A DNA stretch of 59,620 nt, taken from the NCBI GenBank assembly GCA_022821495.1, contig JAJEDN010000048.1, forward strand, positions 1 through 59,620. Direction: 5' to 3'. Shown here piece by piece: positions 35,625 to 45,000 of the stretch. The translations under genes were made by a program, and so were the position numbers. Every line of letters begins with the position of its first letter. Positions within the stretch are counted from its first letter, which is position 1. The notes beneath the pieces were generated by a model, which did no database searches, was not told where the DNA came from, and saw only the letters and a program-made list of their open reading frames with translations. This DNA is from Candidatus Poribacteria bacterium. GTDB lineage: Bacteria; Poribacteria; WGA-4E; WGA-3G.

Positions 35625-36800
35625 ATGCCTATCTTTCTATTGGGAGTAGATACTGAAGGCATCGGGATAGCCGACCGAGTCAGCTGGGTCTGGCGTTCCG
35701 ATGCATATCAGAACATTATCGTTATCGTATGTCTTGTTGCTGCGGCGTGGCTGCTCCGATACGCCTCGCGACAAGAACATTGGCGGAACGCTGCGAGACA
35801 GATACGCGGGAACCGTCTCGCGATGATCTGTTTGATTATCCTTTTGGGGTATCTCCTCATCGGTATATTGGATAGCCTTCGCTGGCGCGATCCGCTGATA
35901 CGTCAAACCGACCAGATACTCACGCGAAACGAGGACGGTGCCGTTGTCTATAAACCGAGAGGTCTGAGCCTCCTTGATAGACTTTGTACACCGCTTCGTG
36001 AACGGACCGAGAAAACCTATTCCGCCCCCTTCGCAACCCATTTGTACGCTAAAAGCACGATTGAAACCCCTGATGGTCGAACGGTTCGGGAATACCCGCC
36101 GCTTGAACATCCGCGCACACATCTCTTAGGTACCGACAAGGTTGGCAGCGATGTCTTCTATCAGGCACTAAAAGGTATCCGGACGGGGCTTATTATCGGT
36201 GGATTTACGACCTTAATCGCTGTGCCGTTTGCCATACTTTTCGGTGTTATTGCGGGATATTTCGGCGGTTGGGTAGACGATGCCATTCAATACATCTACG
36301 CAACACTTGATTCGATTCCGGGTATCCTGCTTATTGTCGCCTTCATGCTCCTTTTTGGACAGGGGTTATTTAATCTCTGTCTCATTATGGGGATCAGCAG
36401 TTGGACAGGGCTGTGTCGTATCCTACGCGGCGAAACTTTGAAACTCCGAGAGTTAGAGTACATTCAAGCCGCTGAAGCCTTCGGCGTGCGACGTGGGCTC
36501 ATTATTCTCAAGCACCTGATTCCGAATCTTATGCATATCGTGTTAATCACCGCTATTTTGCGATTTAGCGGATTGGTATTGACGGAAGCGTTGCTGAGCT
36601 ACCTCCAGATCGGCGTTGATCCGACGACGGGGAGTTGGGGGAACATGATTAACACAGCGCGTTTGGAACTTGCGCGCGATCCGATTGTGTGGTGGAATCT
36701 CGCAGCAGCGTTTGCATTTATGTTCGGGCTGGTGCTGCCTGCGAATCTGTTCGGCGACGCTGTCCGTGATGCGTTGGATCCGAGGTTGCGGACGGAGTAG
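35625..36800 (+). CDS. Oligopeptide-type ABC permease (OppC/DppC-like)
   Basis: This 391-residue inner-membrane permease belongs to the BPD_transp_1 family of the OppC group. After a first helix (IIVIVCLVAAAWLL) and a second (LAMICLIILLGYLLIGIL) a long soluble loop of ~120 residues follows (RWRDPLIRQTDQILTRN... to HLLGTDKVGSDVF), then the usual OppC core GLIIGGFTTLIAVPFAILFGVIAGYFGGWVDD and the EAA loop IQAAEAFGVRRGLIILKHLIPNLMHIV. HLLGTDKxGxD is a typical OppC signature. The start has no clear ribosome-binding site. It lacks OppB, OppA, OppD and OppF partners in the window. Confidence 0.82.
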   Translation: MPIFLLGVDTEGIGIADRVSWVWRSDAYQNIIVIVCLVAAAWLLRYASRQEHWRNAARQIRGNRLAMICLIILLGYLLIGILDSLRWRDPLIRQTDQILTRNEDGAVVYKPRGLSLLDRLCTPLRERTEKTYSAPFATHLYAKSTIETPDGRTVREYPPLEHPRTHLLGTDKVGSDVFYQALKGIRTGLIIGGFTTLIAVPFAILFGVIAGYFGGWVDDAIQYIYATLDSIPGILLIVAFMLLFGQGLFNLCLIMGISSWTGLCRILRGETLKLRELEYIQAAEAFGVRRGLIILKHLIPNLMHIVLITAILRFSGLVLTEALLSYLQIGVDPTTGSWGNMINTARLELARDPIVWWNLAAAFAFMFGLVLPANLFGDAVRDALDPRLRTE

Positions 36801-36883
36801 TATTATTCTTTACTTCTAATCTGACAGCTATTTTCAGGGCTATTTAGTTCTCGTTTTTTTTGGTCCAATTTTGGCCCCCAGAA

Positions 36884-36917
36884 CCGGTAGGTGCGTGTTT
36901 CTAACCGCACCGGATCT
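36884..36917. repeat. CCGGTAGGTGCG hairpin repeat, copy 1
   Basis: CCGGTAGGTGCG, then TTTCTAACCGCACCGGATCT, forms an imperfect hairpin. A copy with the same layout (CTGGTAGGTTCGGTTTCCTAACCGAACCGGAT on the minus strand) lies at 57481-57512. Confidence 0.5.
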
Positions 36918-36984
36918 GTAACAGAAAGCATAAAACCCGCGAATTTCTTAAAACTAAATCACTCTGAGTTATTTTTTTACCACC

Positions 36985-37013
36985 TTGACTAATTAATGAT
37001 CGTTTTGTATAAT
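36985..37013 (+). promoter_or_regulatory. Strong promoter directly before the GNAT-TGT gene
   Basis: TTGACT (36985-36990) and a perfect TATAAT (37008-37013) are separated by exactly 17 bases. The ATG of the next gene begins at 37019, only 5 bases after the -10 box, where transcription should start. The mRNA would therefore be leaderless. Confidence 0.75.
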
Positions 37014-37018
37014 GAAGT

Positions 37019-38446
37019 ATGGGCAAATCCACAATCGCTATTTCCCAAGCTAAAAACTTATCGGACGTTGACGATGTTAAACGCATCGCCGATCAACATC
37101 GCGCTGAGCTCGGTTTTCATGCCCGTCAGGCTTATATAGACAGCCTTAGCAAAGAGGAACTCCTAATAGCAAAAATAGACGATCAAATTGTGGGTTTCAC
37201 GCGCTATCATCATAGGCGAGACAACCGAACAACACTTTATGAAATTGCAGTAACGCCTGATGCTCGCGGCAAAGGAATTGGACATCGGCTAATCGATGCA
37301 TTGATTGCTGATTGTCGACGTGTGTCTTCGCGATGCCTTCGATTATCCTGTCCAGTGGAATTATCAGCAAACCGTTTTTATGAAGCGGTCGGTTTTATTC
37401 GGTCAACGCGTCGTAGCCGTCGTGGTAGAAGTCGTCCACTATATGAGTGGGAACTTCCGATTTTACCGGATCGAAAACTCACATTTGTAGCATCATTAAC
37501 ATCGGTACCTGCTGATCTGAAACAATTGATTCAGCTTTGGGAAAATGAGGGACCGGATCATAAACCATTTGACAAATGTATTATCACGCCACTCTTTATT
37601 GCACGCAAATCTTTTGATTATGTCCGATATATGTGCGAAAATTGGGGTATTGAAGTCATTTTTGATTCTGGAGGATTTTTCGTTCAGCAAGGCAAAATTT
37701 CGTATGATGAGTTGTTCTCACAGCTTCTTGATTTTTATCTTAAACATGAATGGGCTGAAACGTATGTACTTCCAGACTTTGTGCCAACATCAAGACAGAC
37801 ATCAGAAGAAGTAGCAGAAAGAGTATACGTTACTGCAGGTGAGAGCATCAGATTTTTGAAAAGACTTCCCACTGATTTACAGAGTAAGGCTCTCGGTGTC
37901 TTACAAGGACATAAACCAGAGCATCTTAAACACTGTTTTGATGTCTACATGAACAGTGGTTTACAAAGTATCGGCTTTGGAAGTTTTGATACCACTGGTG
38001 TTAATGCAGAGATTAATCTGCTGACTACCCAAACTGAACATCGTCTTGTTTTTGTGCGAGATTTGATTCAGCGTGGTTTTCTTGATGGGGAAATTGGGGT
38101 ACTGCCTGATCTACACCTATTTGGTGTGAGTTCGCCAAATATCATTCGTCAGTTCAAAGGCTATTTAGCAACTAGTTTTGATAGTTCAGGTTGGCAGCGC
38201 ACCGCTGGATTTGGAAATGTTTATCTGCCATTTATGGGGCGGCGGAATGTCAGTCATAAGTCAACTGCTTTGACAATTAACAAAGGTCTGTCTGCAAAAG
38301 AATTTTACGCAGAATGCGAACGTACAGGACACTCATGTCCGTTCTGCAAGGATTTTACACGTCTTCAAGAAGATCGACTTATACGAATGTGGCACAATGT
38401 AATCGTTTTTCGCGACATGATGGAGACAATTAATCGAGATAGGTAA
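37019..38446 (+). CDS. GNAT acetyltransferase fused to tRNA-guanine-transglycosylase-like (DpdA-like) domain
   Basis: This 475-residue protein has two domains. Residues 10-145 are a GNAT acetyltransferase, with the acetyl-CoA loop in TLYEIAVTPDARGKGIGHRL (about 72-91) and NRFYEAVGF. Residues 155-475 resemble tRNA-guanine transglycosylase: FDSGGF at 215-220 (Asp216, the usual general acid/base), ALGVLQG at 291-297, ATSFDSSGWQR around 384-394 with a candidate nucleophile Asp388, and a zinc-type set C433, C440, C443, H459. The arrangement is closer to DpdA enzymes, which exchange guanine in DNA for 7-deazapurines, than to bacterial Tgt. There is no Shine-Dalgarno site, and the promoter abuts the ATG. 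No preQ0 synthesis genes are in the window. Confidence 0.72.
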   Translation: MGKSTIAISQAKNLSDVDDVKRIADQHRAELGFHARQAYIDSLSKEELLIAKIDDQIVGFTRYHHRRDNRTTLYEIAVTPDARGKGIGHRLIDALIADCRRVSSRCLRLSCPVELSANRFYEAVGFIRSTRRSRRGRSRPLYEWELPILPDRKLTFVASLTSVPADLKQLIQLWENEGPDHKPFDKCIITPLFIARKSFDYVRYMCENWGIEVIFDSGGFFVQQGKISYDELFSQLLDFYLKHEWAETYVLPDFVPTSRQTSEEVAERVYVTAGESIRFLKRLPTDLQSKALGVLQGHKPEHLKHCFDVYMNSGLQSIGFGSFDTTGVNAEINLLTTQTEHRLVFVRDLIQRGFLDGEIGVLPDLHLFGVSSPNIIRQFKGYLATSFDSSGWQRTAGFGNVYLPFMGRRNVSHKSTALTINKGLSAKEFYAECERTGHSCPFCKDFTRLQEDRLIRMWHNVIVFRDMMETINRDR

Positions 38447-38463
38447 AGAGAAGATCAATTTGG

Positions 38464-38487
38464 CTATTAGGATAATCATCCTAATAG
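38464..38487. repeat. Perfect hairpin after the GNAT-TGT gene
   Basis: CTATTAGGAT (38464-38473) pairs perfectly with ATCCTAATAG (38478-38487) around AATC, 17 bases after the stop codon. There is no T run, so it may be a terminator of another type, an mRNA 3' stabiliser or a binding site upstream of the next operon. Confidence 0.5.
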
Positions 38488-38529
38488 GTATTATGCTATA
38501 TCTGAATAACCATTTCTCATTAACGAAAA

Positions 38530-38575
38530 ACCGGTTTGTAGTAGCGCAATTCATTGCGCTTCTTACATTCGTCTT
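38530..38575. repeat. GTAGTAGCGCAATTCATTGCGC repeat, copy 1
   Basis: GCGCAATTCATTGCGC is a small palindrome preceded by TTTGTAGTA. Related sequences lie at 52313-52370 (GGTAGTAGTGCGATTTATCGCAC and GGGCAATGAATTGCCC) and near 59487. Confidence 0.5.
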
Positions 38576-38659
38576 CGTATGAATTTTAAAGTCTCTATAA
38601 ATATGAATTTATCTTTCAGATTTGGTATTAGATAGCGTTTTCAGAAATAAAGGACTTAA

Positions 38660-39526
38660 ATGAAATCTCCTCGCCACGTTTTTCATACCAGACATGACTT
38701 CAAGCCAAACTTAGGATGGGAGGCATTTCAACTCTTATCTGACCTTCCACCAGATGGAATTCCTGCTTCCAACTTGCATACTATTTCAAAAGCGGTTGGG
38801 TCCCCTTTGGGACGACTTTCTAATTTGACTAAACTTCTTGCTTCTATGCAAGATGTTGGGCTGATTGAGAAAACACGAGAAGGAATTGCACTTTCTAAAG
38901 CAGGGAAATCCCTTGCAAAAGGTATTGGCAGCTATGAATCTGGTTTCTATACAGCAGTACACTGCCTCTATGCTTGGAAATGGATTTGGGATGGAGACAA
39001 GAAGACTGCTTCTCCTTCATGGAGTTATCGTGAAGTCTTACGTCAAATACTAAATTCTGGATCTATCGGAGTTGATTCAGATGAAATTGTGTTGAGGTTA
39101 GTTTCTGTTGCTGAAGAGGACTTTGGCAAAGTAAAAGTCTCTTTCAGCAGAGCAAGTGTGAGTGGTGTGACAGTGTGGCTTGAGGAGCAAGTATTACCCC
39201 TCGTTAAAAAAGAAGGAAAACGTATTCTCTGCCAAAATTCGTCAATTCCTATGGCAGATGCTATACGCCTTCACTTAGCTGCACTCTGCTCTCTTGGAAA
39301 AGGTGAGATCCTTCTTGATAACGAGAAGATGCGATTACTTGCAGAGTCCTTTCTGGTACAAACGGACAGACTAATTGGTTTGTTGGAGGATTTTACACGC
39401 GATACTGATGAATTTTTGTTCATATCATCGGTGCCCAATCGTGTCGTTTTTAATGGTTCAGAAGATCCATTTATTGAATGGATAGTCAAAGGAGCATCTA
39501 AACTGAACCCAGAAGTCAGTGAGTAG
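38660..39526 (+). CDS. Winged-helix protein, DpdG-like
   Basis: This 288-residue protein has a winged-helix-like N-terminus: DLPPDGIPASNLHTISKAVGSPLGRLSNLTKLLASMQDVGLIEKTREGIALSKAG at residues 30-85. The rest is alpha-helical and has no enzymatic motif that I can see. It could bind DNA or act as the adaptor for the large ATPase encoded next. AAAGGA precedes the ATG. It begins a tight operon of five genes. Its place before a ~1200-residue ATPase matches dpdG before dpdH, and the size fits the reported length range, but the family match is inferred from context rather than shown. Base composition is AT-richer than the genes before 36.8 kb. Confidence 0.6.
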   Translation: MKSPRHVFHTRHDFKPNLGWEAFQLLSDLPPDGIPASNLHTISKAVGSPLGRLSNLTKLLASMQDVGLIEKTREGIALSKAGKSLAKGIGSYESGFYTAVHCLYAWKWIWDGDKKTASPSWSYREVLRQILNSGSIGVDSDEIVLRLVSVAEEDFGKVKVSFSRASVSGVTVWLEEQVLPLVKKEGKRILCQNSSIPMADAIRLHLAALCSLGKGEILLDNEKMRLLAESFLVQTDRLIGLLEDFTRDTDEFLFISSVPNRVVFNGSEDPFIEWIVKGASKLNPEVSE

Positions 39527-39534
39527 AAGAATTT

Positions 39535-42500
39535 ATGGAAGAGAAATACGAAGATCATTTGCAAATTTTACCTATAGCAGATACCATTAGTGGTTTCGCA
39601 GCACGGGAAAACCCCAAACATACGCTTGAACACTACAAGCGTCTTGCCAATCAGTTTTGGTTATCGTCAAAAGTTAGTGATGTGGCTGATAATGTATTTT
39701 CAGGTGTCCAACGCGGTCATACTACGTGGGGTAGCCTAAGTGGTCCGTATGGATTTGGTAAAACCGCATCGGCAATTGCTCTATGGGCACACGCGAAAAA
39801 ATCTGGGTTTTTAGCGATACCTCCATTGTCATGTACCAATTTTAATGAATTGGCAACTGGAATTGCCTCGCTCGCTGGCGTGCAGAACCCGCAAATAAAA
39901 AGACAAGTTGACAAGCTTTTTCGAGATGTCTTCACAGAAGGTTTAAAGCCTATGGTGCAGGCAGACGCGAAACGTTACGCTGTGCCTCCTCAGACAGTCC
40001 GAAAAATCTACAACGATAAATTCTCTGCTGGTCAGTTTACATTAGACAGCCATCCCCATCGAACCGTTGAGTTTTTGTCAAGGCTTGGAGAACTTGCATC
40101 TGAAAAATCTAAAGGTTTAGTAATAATCCTTGATGAACTTCAGCAATTGCTTGGTCCCCTTGATGCGCGCGCCATCGTCCAATTTCGAGAATTTGTCTGG
40201 GGATTGCGCACAGAACGTTCACCGTGTGGTGTTATCTTAGCCTTGGATTCTTTACTTGAAGCGAGGTTGGCACGTTGGGCATCTGACATTCTTCACAGGA
40301 TCCGCGAGAGCGGTCCAGCACTACAATTGACAGATATTTACACGAGAGAGTTCCCTGAATGGCTTTGGAATAAATTCAGCAGTAATGGAAAACAGGCTTC
40401 GCCGCTTCCATCAGCTGCCTTGTCAGAGAATGTCCTCACCTCTTTAGGTCAGTTTGTTGAGAGACCAGATCTTGCCAACGGTCCGAGAACCGTTGTTGAT
40501 GTTTTTTCCCGATCAGTAATTCATTACCAAGAAACGAAATCAAGTTACGATATACCCAACCTCGTTGATGACATTCACCAAGGAAGATTTCGTTACTTTG
40601 GAGAAGGGGCGGCGGTCCAAAGTATCCTAACCCAAATCCTCTCAGACGAATGGATTCTTGAAGATGAAGGACGTAAGAGTCTGGTGACAACTCTGGCGGC
40701 TTTTCCACAAGGATGTCCCAAGCAAATACTACACGACCAAATTTCTGACAAAACCCAAACTGAGAAGGCGAGATCTGAGTTATTTGCTCCGTTACTTGTT
40801 GAACTTTCTGAAGGACTGGCCTTAGAACCACTACAACAGGTTCCTCGAACTTGCACCAATTGGGAGCAAATCCTATCTCGTTGTTGGGAGACTTTGCCCT
40901 CCCTTGATGCCTTAGCTGCACAAACTCCAAATATGATTCTCCGCGTTCTTATTCCAAAACTTTTTCCGAAAGGAATTCCTACCAAACCGATCTGGGAACG
41001 GATCTCTGACGACTCAAATGCTATATTGACAGGTTGGTATATATTCCGAGGCACTTTCGATGATACCTATCCCCAGAGAGAAGTTGCCTTATGCGTAACA
41101 GACAAAGAACCAGAATCATGGCCAGAGGATGTAGATGTCTCCATCGCTCTCGTGTGCGATAGCAGCACGGATCCTGATACCGTTCCAAGATCGGAATTAC
41201 TGGATAAAAATGAAGGTAGTTGCATTTTAATGCGATTACCTATATTAAAACCCTTGGTAGACCGTATTCCGATGGATCTACAGCGTTATGAGAAATACAT
41301 TCAACCGGAACCGTTTCGTCCGGTAATGATTTTAGCCGCCCTTCACGACCTTGAAGCATTTTTAGGAAACTTGATTGACAACTCTGATAATAGCGATAAA
41401 CTTTTGGCACCAGAGGAGCAGGTTGAGATGGAGAAAGGGAAAGCATTCACCGAGATTGTAATAGACTTTGTTTTAAGAGAACTTCTGAATGGAACGGTGG
41501 ATATAGAGACAACTGCTCCAATTTCTTTGCGAGGTCCAGAATTATTGCGTGCTTTGTTCACCCAAGCATGTCATCGTCGTTTTCCACAATACCAAACGTT
41601 AGCAACAACGGCAAAATGGCAAGACGTTTTGTCTGACTATCGAGAAGGTTTGAAGTCTGGATTAAGTCCCGCAGAACGTCAGGGTCGAAAAGAAATTGTT
41701 ATGTCCAAGGCAGAGGTATATGAAACACTGTTTGGTCAAATGAGTACTGCAGCCGGTGACAGTTTTATCAAGAAATTGGGACCATTCGTTCAGACAAAGA
41801 ACAACAGCGAATCATTTTCGCTTCGTTTGGCAATGCACCCCGCCGAGGATATTCTTATCGAGTGCTTCAAGAAACTTTCCAACCACGAGTCTATCCCTCA
41901 TGATGCTGCGGTGGAACTTTTGCGTCATCAGGGTTATATAGAGACAGAAACCAAGGAAATCGTCAAAATTCTCATTGACAGAGAATGTCTTGCCACAAAT
42001 TCTGATGGCAGTCTTCGCTTCATTCCAAGTGCGGAAATTGAACGCGGCCGTTTGTTGGATAAGATTGCTAAGATGAATGACCAACTCCAACGCCTTGAAA
42101 TGACCAATGATGCTGTGTCAACACATAAGAATACATCTATAGTCCACCTACAAGAACACCTGAATCAGCAGCAAACTCGTTTAGAAACTGCTGCTGAACG
42201 GCAGATGACAGATTTGGAAAACAGTGTGCACACGCTTCAAAATTTGATAGGAACCGTAAATGCTGCTATTCTTTCAGCAGAATGGTTAGATTCAGACTTG
42301 AGTACACACCTAAGAGGTATATCATCTAAGCTCAAGGATACACAAGACAATCTGCTGAAGACTTTACGCAAGGAATTAGGAAGGGTGGTAAAAGGACTCA
42401 ACCTGTCTTCAGGTCCTACAGATGTAGAATGGGCTATCACTCAAAAGGACAAGAAGAAATCGCTTTCTGGCACATTGCAGCGCCTACAAAACCGTGTAAC

Positions 42501-43221
42501 AGAATTTGAAGAACGAGCGAAAGCACTTACATCGTGGCAAGTGTTGAATAGTCAACTTCGTTCAACTGACATGTTGTGTGCTAAAGTGGCTAAAGCAGAA
42601 CATGGCCCGGTACAAGCTTTAAGTCAACTCGTTACTGAATTCAAAGAACGTTTTGCCGCTGATTCATGGATTCCTTTGTTTACAGCAACCGAATTTTCTG
42701 AAAAATTAGGCTCCATACAATCTGAGGTTCAAGGGCTCCTTTACAGTCATTTTCAAAATTTCAATACGGAATTAGCGGAAATCAGACACCAATTTAATTC
42801 CTTATTATCGTCAACGCCCCCACCAATGTTTGACATATTGACGGAAAGAAGTCAGCAGAATCATTCAATTCATAAGTATTTTCAGAAATTGTATCAGTGG
42901 GCGTTTGAAGGTTTTCGGGCAGTTGTCACTGAGTGTCGAAAGGAGGCAGAAAATGGCACTCAATGGCGTGATCCAGATAATGAAGACCGAAATTGGAAAA
43001 AGTTACAAACGGAGGTTGAGGAGGTACTCTGGGCAGACGAAGATACGCTCAGTTTTGAATTAGTTCAACGTATAGGATCGAAGGTTTTGTTGATACAACG
43101 TGGTTTCACTGAAGCGATATTCGGCTTATTTGATGATTCTGACCAACCTCCGAATTTCGAGAAATTAGAACAGTTGTTCCAGAAAGGAAAAATCCAAATT
43201 CAAGTTACCCGAAAGACCTGA
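39535..43221 (+). CDS. Large P-loop ATPase with coiled coil, DpdH-like
   Basis: This 1228-residue protein has an N-terminal AAA-type ATPase. Walker A is GPYGFGKT at residues 70-77 and Walker B is GLVIILDELQQ with Asp200 and Glu201. Residues 260-800 are unassigned and contain a Cys-poor helical region. From about 840 to 1030 there is a long coiled coil (for example NDQLQRLEMTNDAV and QLQNRVTEFEERAKAL), with a helical tail. It starts nine bases after the winged-helix gene. By size and order it resembles DpdH of the dpd DNA-modification/restriction islands. It could equally be a BREX/PglY-like motor; I know no motif that decides. Confidence 0.65.
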   Translation: MEEKYEDHLQILPIADTISGFAARENPKHTLEHYKRLANQFWLSSKVSDVADNVFSGVQRGHTTWGSLSGPYGFGKTASAIALWAHAKKSGFLAIPPLSCTNFNELATGIASLAGVQNPQIKRQVDKLFRDVFTEGLKPMVQADAKRYAVPPQTVRKIYNDKFSAGQFTLDSHPHRTVEFLSRLGELASEKSKGLVIILDELQQLLGPLDARAIVQFREFVWGLRTERSPCGVILALDSLLEARLARWASDILHRIRESGPALQLTDIYTREFPEWLWNKFSSNGKQASPLPSAALSENVLTSLGQFVERPDLANGPRTVVDVFSRSVIHYQETKSSYDIPNLVDDIHQGRFRYFGEGAAVQSILTQILSDEWILEDEGRKSLVTTLAAFPQGCPKQILHDQISDKTQTEKARSELFAPLLVELSEGLALEPLQQVPRTCTNWEQILSRCWETLPSLDALAAQTPNMILRVLIPKLFPKGIPTKPIWERISDDSNAILTGWYIFRGTFDDTYPQREVALCVTDKEPESWPEDVDVSIALVCDSSTDPDTVPRSELLDKNEGSCILMRLPILKPLVDRIPMDLQRYEKYIQPEPFRPVMILAALHDLEAFLGNLIDNSDNSDKLLAPEEQVEMEKGKAFTEIVIDFVLRELLNGTVDIETTAPISLRGPELLRALFTQACHRRFPQYQTLATTAKWQDVLSDYREGLKSGLSPAERQGRKEIVMSKAEVYETLFGQMSTAAGDSFIKKLGPFVQTKNNSESFSLRLAMHPAEDILIECFKKLSNHESIPHDAAVELLRHQGYIETETKEIVKILIDRECLATNSDGSLRFIPSAEIERGRLLDKIAKMNDQLQRLEMTNDAVSTHKNTSIVHLQEHLNQQQTRLETAAERQMTDLENSVHTLQNLIGTVNAAILSAEWLDSDLSTHLRGISSKLKDTQDNLLKTLRKELGRVVKGLNLSSGPTDVEWAITQKDKKKSLSGTLQRLQNRVTEFEERAKALTSWQVLNSQLRSTDMLCAKVAKAEHGPVQALSQLVTEFKERFAADSWIPLFTATEFSEKLGSIQSEVQGLLYSHFQNFNTELAEIRHQFNSLLSSTPPPMFDILTERSQQNHSIHKYFQKLYQWAFEGFRAVVTECRKEAENGTQWRDPDNEDRNWKKLQTEVEEVLWADEDTLSFELVQRIGSKVLLIQRGFTEAIFGLFDDSDQPPNFEKLEQLFQKGKIQIQVTRKT

Positions 43222-43267
43222 GTGGAGTTAGCAGATTTGTTATATCTTAACCTGCATGGAGATTAGT

Positions 43268-44971
43268 ATGGCTACTTATGATGAATGGAATAAGGCAATC
43301 GCTGAATACTTTGTTAGTGGACTTTCAAGTGGTTCAACCGTCTATTTGAGTGTGGACGAAGAAGCACTAATGGGCATCGGTGCCCGATTTGAACAATCAG
43401 AGACTAACCACGTAAATTGGATTGAGGATTTTACTAAGGCGGTTCGGTCTAAGTGTGTAATTGGAGACAAAGTCTATCTCCCACGGAACTCTCGTTATCA
43501 ATCTGATCAGACTCCAAATTGTGTTGCTTTTTTAGCAGCGATGGTTCTTGCCGCACATTATATGATTAGTGAAGAAATCGAAAATGAAACTATTTTGCAG
43601 ACCAATTATTTCAAACGTTTACGTCAGGTTCTCGGTTTGTCGGATGAAGATACCGGACGTCCTGAAGGTCTACTTCCAGCAGGGATTGAGGAAAACTTAT
43701 GGCTAACTTGGAATCGTTGGTTAATCAGCAACGGTTGGCTCCACTCATCAGAGCAGGGACAGTCTAATTATAACAAGTTTATCAACTATCCTCTCTCACA
43801 GGCTTTACTTCGCGAAGCGGATCAGGAAGTTTTAGAACGCCTTTTTCGTCAGCAAGTGAATTCAGGTCAATTAAGCCGTGTTTCAGATAGAGATATCATA
43901 GGTTTTTGGGTAAGAAGGCAGCAGTTCGGTTCTAGGCATCTCAGGGATCTGATTCAAGAAAGCGATTTCAGAAGGTATGAAGCGGTTACTGACGCTGTTT
44001 TTGAGGTATATACTTCAATAGATTGGGGTCAAGAAATTGATGCTACATCCGGTAAACGCCGAATTGGTCAACGACGTATGACAGCGGAACTGTATAGGGT
44101 AGAAGATGTTATCATGGGAGACCTCAAATACCACCTATACCCGCGTCAACCAAAGCAATTTGGTGGTGGAACACTTGAATTAGTTCACAATGGTACTGTT
44201 TACCCTTTGCGGGAAGAGAGACAAGGCTGGTTCATGCCATTGTTGTTTGTCAAACCGGCTGGGGGAATACGCTATGAAGTGAGGGGGCATCCTCAAATCC
44301 AAGAACTCATCTTACCCGAACGGAAATTCTGGATCCTTGTTCGTGACCCAGAGAATGAAGCATCAGGTATTTTTGCTGGTTGGGGACATCCAGGACTTGG
44401 AGAAACCTTCATTTTGTTATGTACAAAAGAATATACAGAACAAATGGAATCGTTCAGACAAGAAGATTTAATCAACTGGGATCACGATTTTTCAATAAAT
44501 GACGAGTGGATTGAATATAGGGAATGCATGATTACTTCACAAAGTTGGGAAGGCATCATCCCACAACACCAAGACCTTTACGATGCCTTAAAGCCGGATG
44601 TCTCAGCGACAATTTCCTTGAAAGGTGGACTTAGAGTGCCAAATCAAGGCGGATGGTTAGAAGGATATGCACCTGAAGTGAGGATTATTGCCTTTGATGA
44701 TAGTGTCAATCTAAAGTTACTGGATACTTCCTCACCTGACAAGCCTATTATACATCAATTAGTTGACACTAACAGGCCTATAAGTGTTCCTTCTCTTACG
44801 CCAGGAGTTTACTTGTTTGAAGTTTATAGTTTAGGAAAACTCGCAGCTCGGCGCGTCCTTCAAATTTTACCATGGGATTCGCTAAACTGTCCAGAACCTA
44901 AACAACCTTTTGATATAAATGTAGGAACCTTTACCCAACGTGGGGCTGTTATCAGAATGAATGAATTATAG
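43268..44971 (+). CDS. Unrecognised protein of the defence-like operon
   Basis: This protein of about 567 residues starts at ATG 43268, where GGAG lies 10 bases upstream; ATG 43256 is possible. I do not recognise it. The middle carries FKRLRQVLGLSDEDTGRPEG, NLWLTWNRWLISNGWL and YINYPLSQALLREADQ-like phrases (here FINYPLSQALLREADQEVL), rich in Trp and Leu and probably helical. The last ~200 residues are beta-rich with many Gly and Pro. There are no cysteine clusters, signal peptide or nucleotide-binding loop. Its position between the ATPase and the helicase would fit DpdI in a dpd-type order, but that is only positional. It is encoded 46 bases after the ATPase stop. Confidence 0.6.
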   Translation: MATYDEWNKAIAEYFVSGLSSGSTVYLSVDEEALMGIGARFEQSETNHVNWIEDFTKAVRSKCVIGDKVYLPRNSRYQSDQTPNCVAFLAAMVLAAHYMISEEIENETILQTNYFKRLRQVLGLSDEDTGRPEGLLPAGIEENLWLTWNRWLISNGWLHSSEQGQSNYNKFINYPLSQALLREADQEVLERLFRQQVNSGQLSRVSDRDIIGFWVRRQQFGSRHLRDLIQESDFRRYEAVTDAVFEVYTSIDWGQEIDATSGKRRIGQRRMTAELYRVEDVIMGDLKYHLYPRQPKQFGGGTLELVHNGTVYPLREERQGWFMPLLFVKPAGGIRYEVRGHPQIQELILPERKFWILVRDPENEASGIFAGWGHPGLGETFILLCTKEYTEQMESFRQEDLINWDHDFSINDEWIEYRECMITSQSWEGIIPQHQDLYDALKPDVSATISLKGGLRVPNQGGWLEGYAPEVRIIAFDDSVNLKLLDTSSPDKPIIHQLVDTNRPISVPSLTPGVYLFEVYSLGKLAARRVLQILPWDSLNCPEPKQPFDINVGTFTQRGAVIRMNEL

Positions 44972-45000
44972 AGCAGTATAAGGTAATGAAAGGGGATAAA

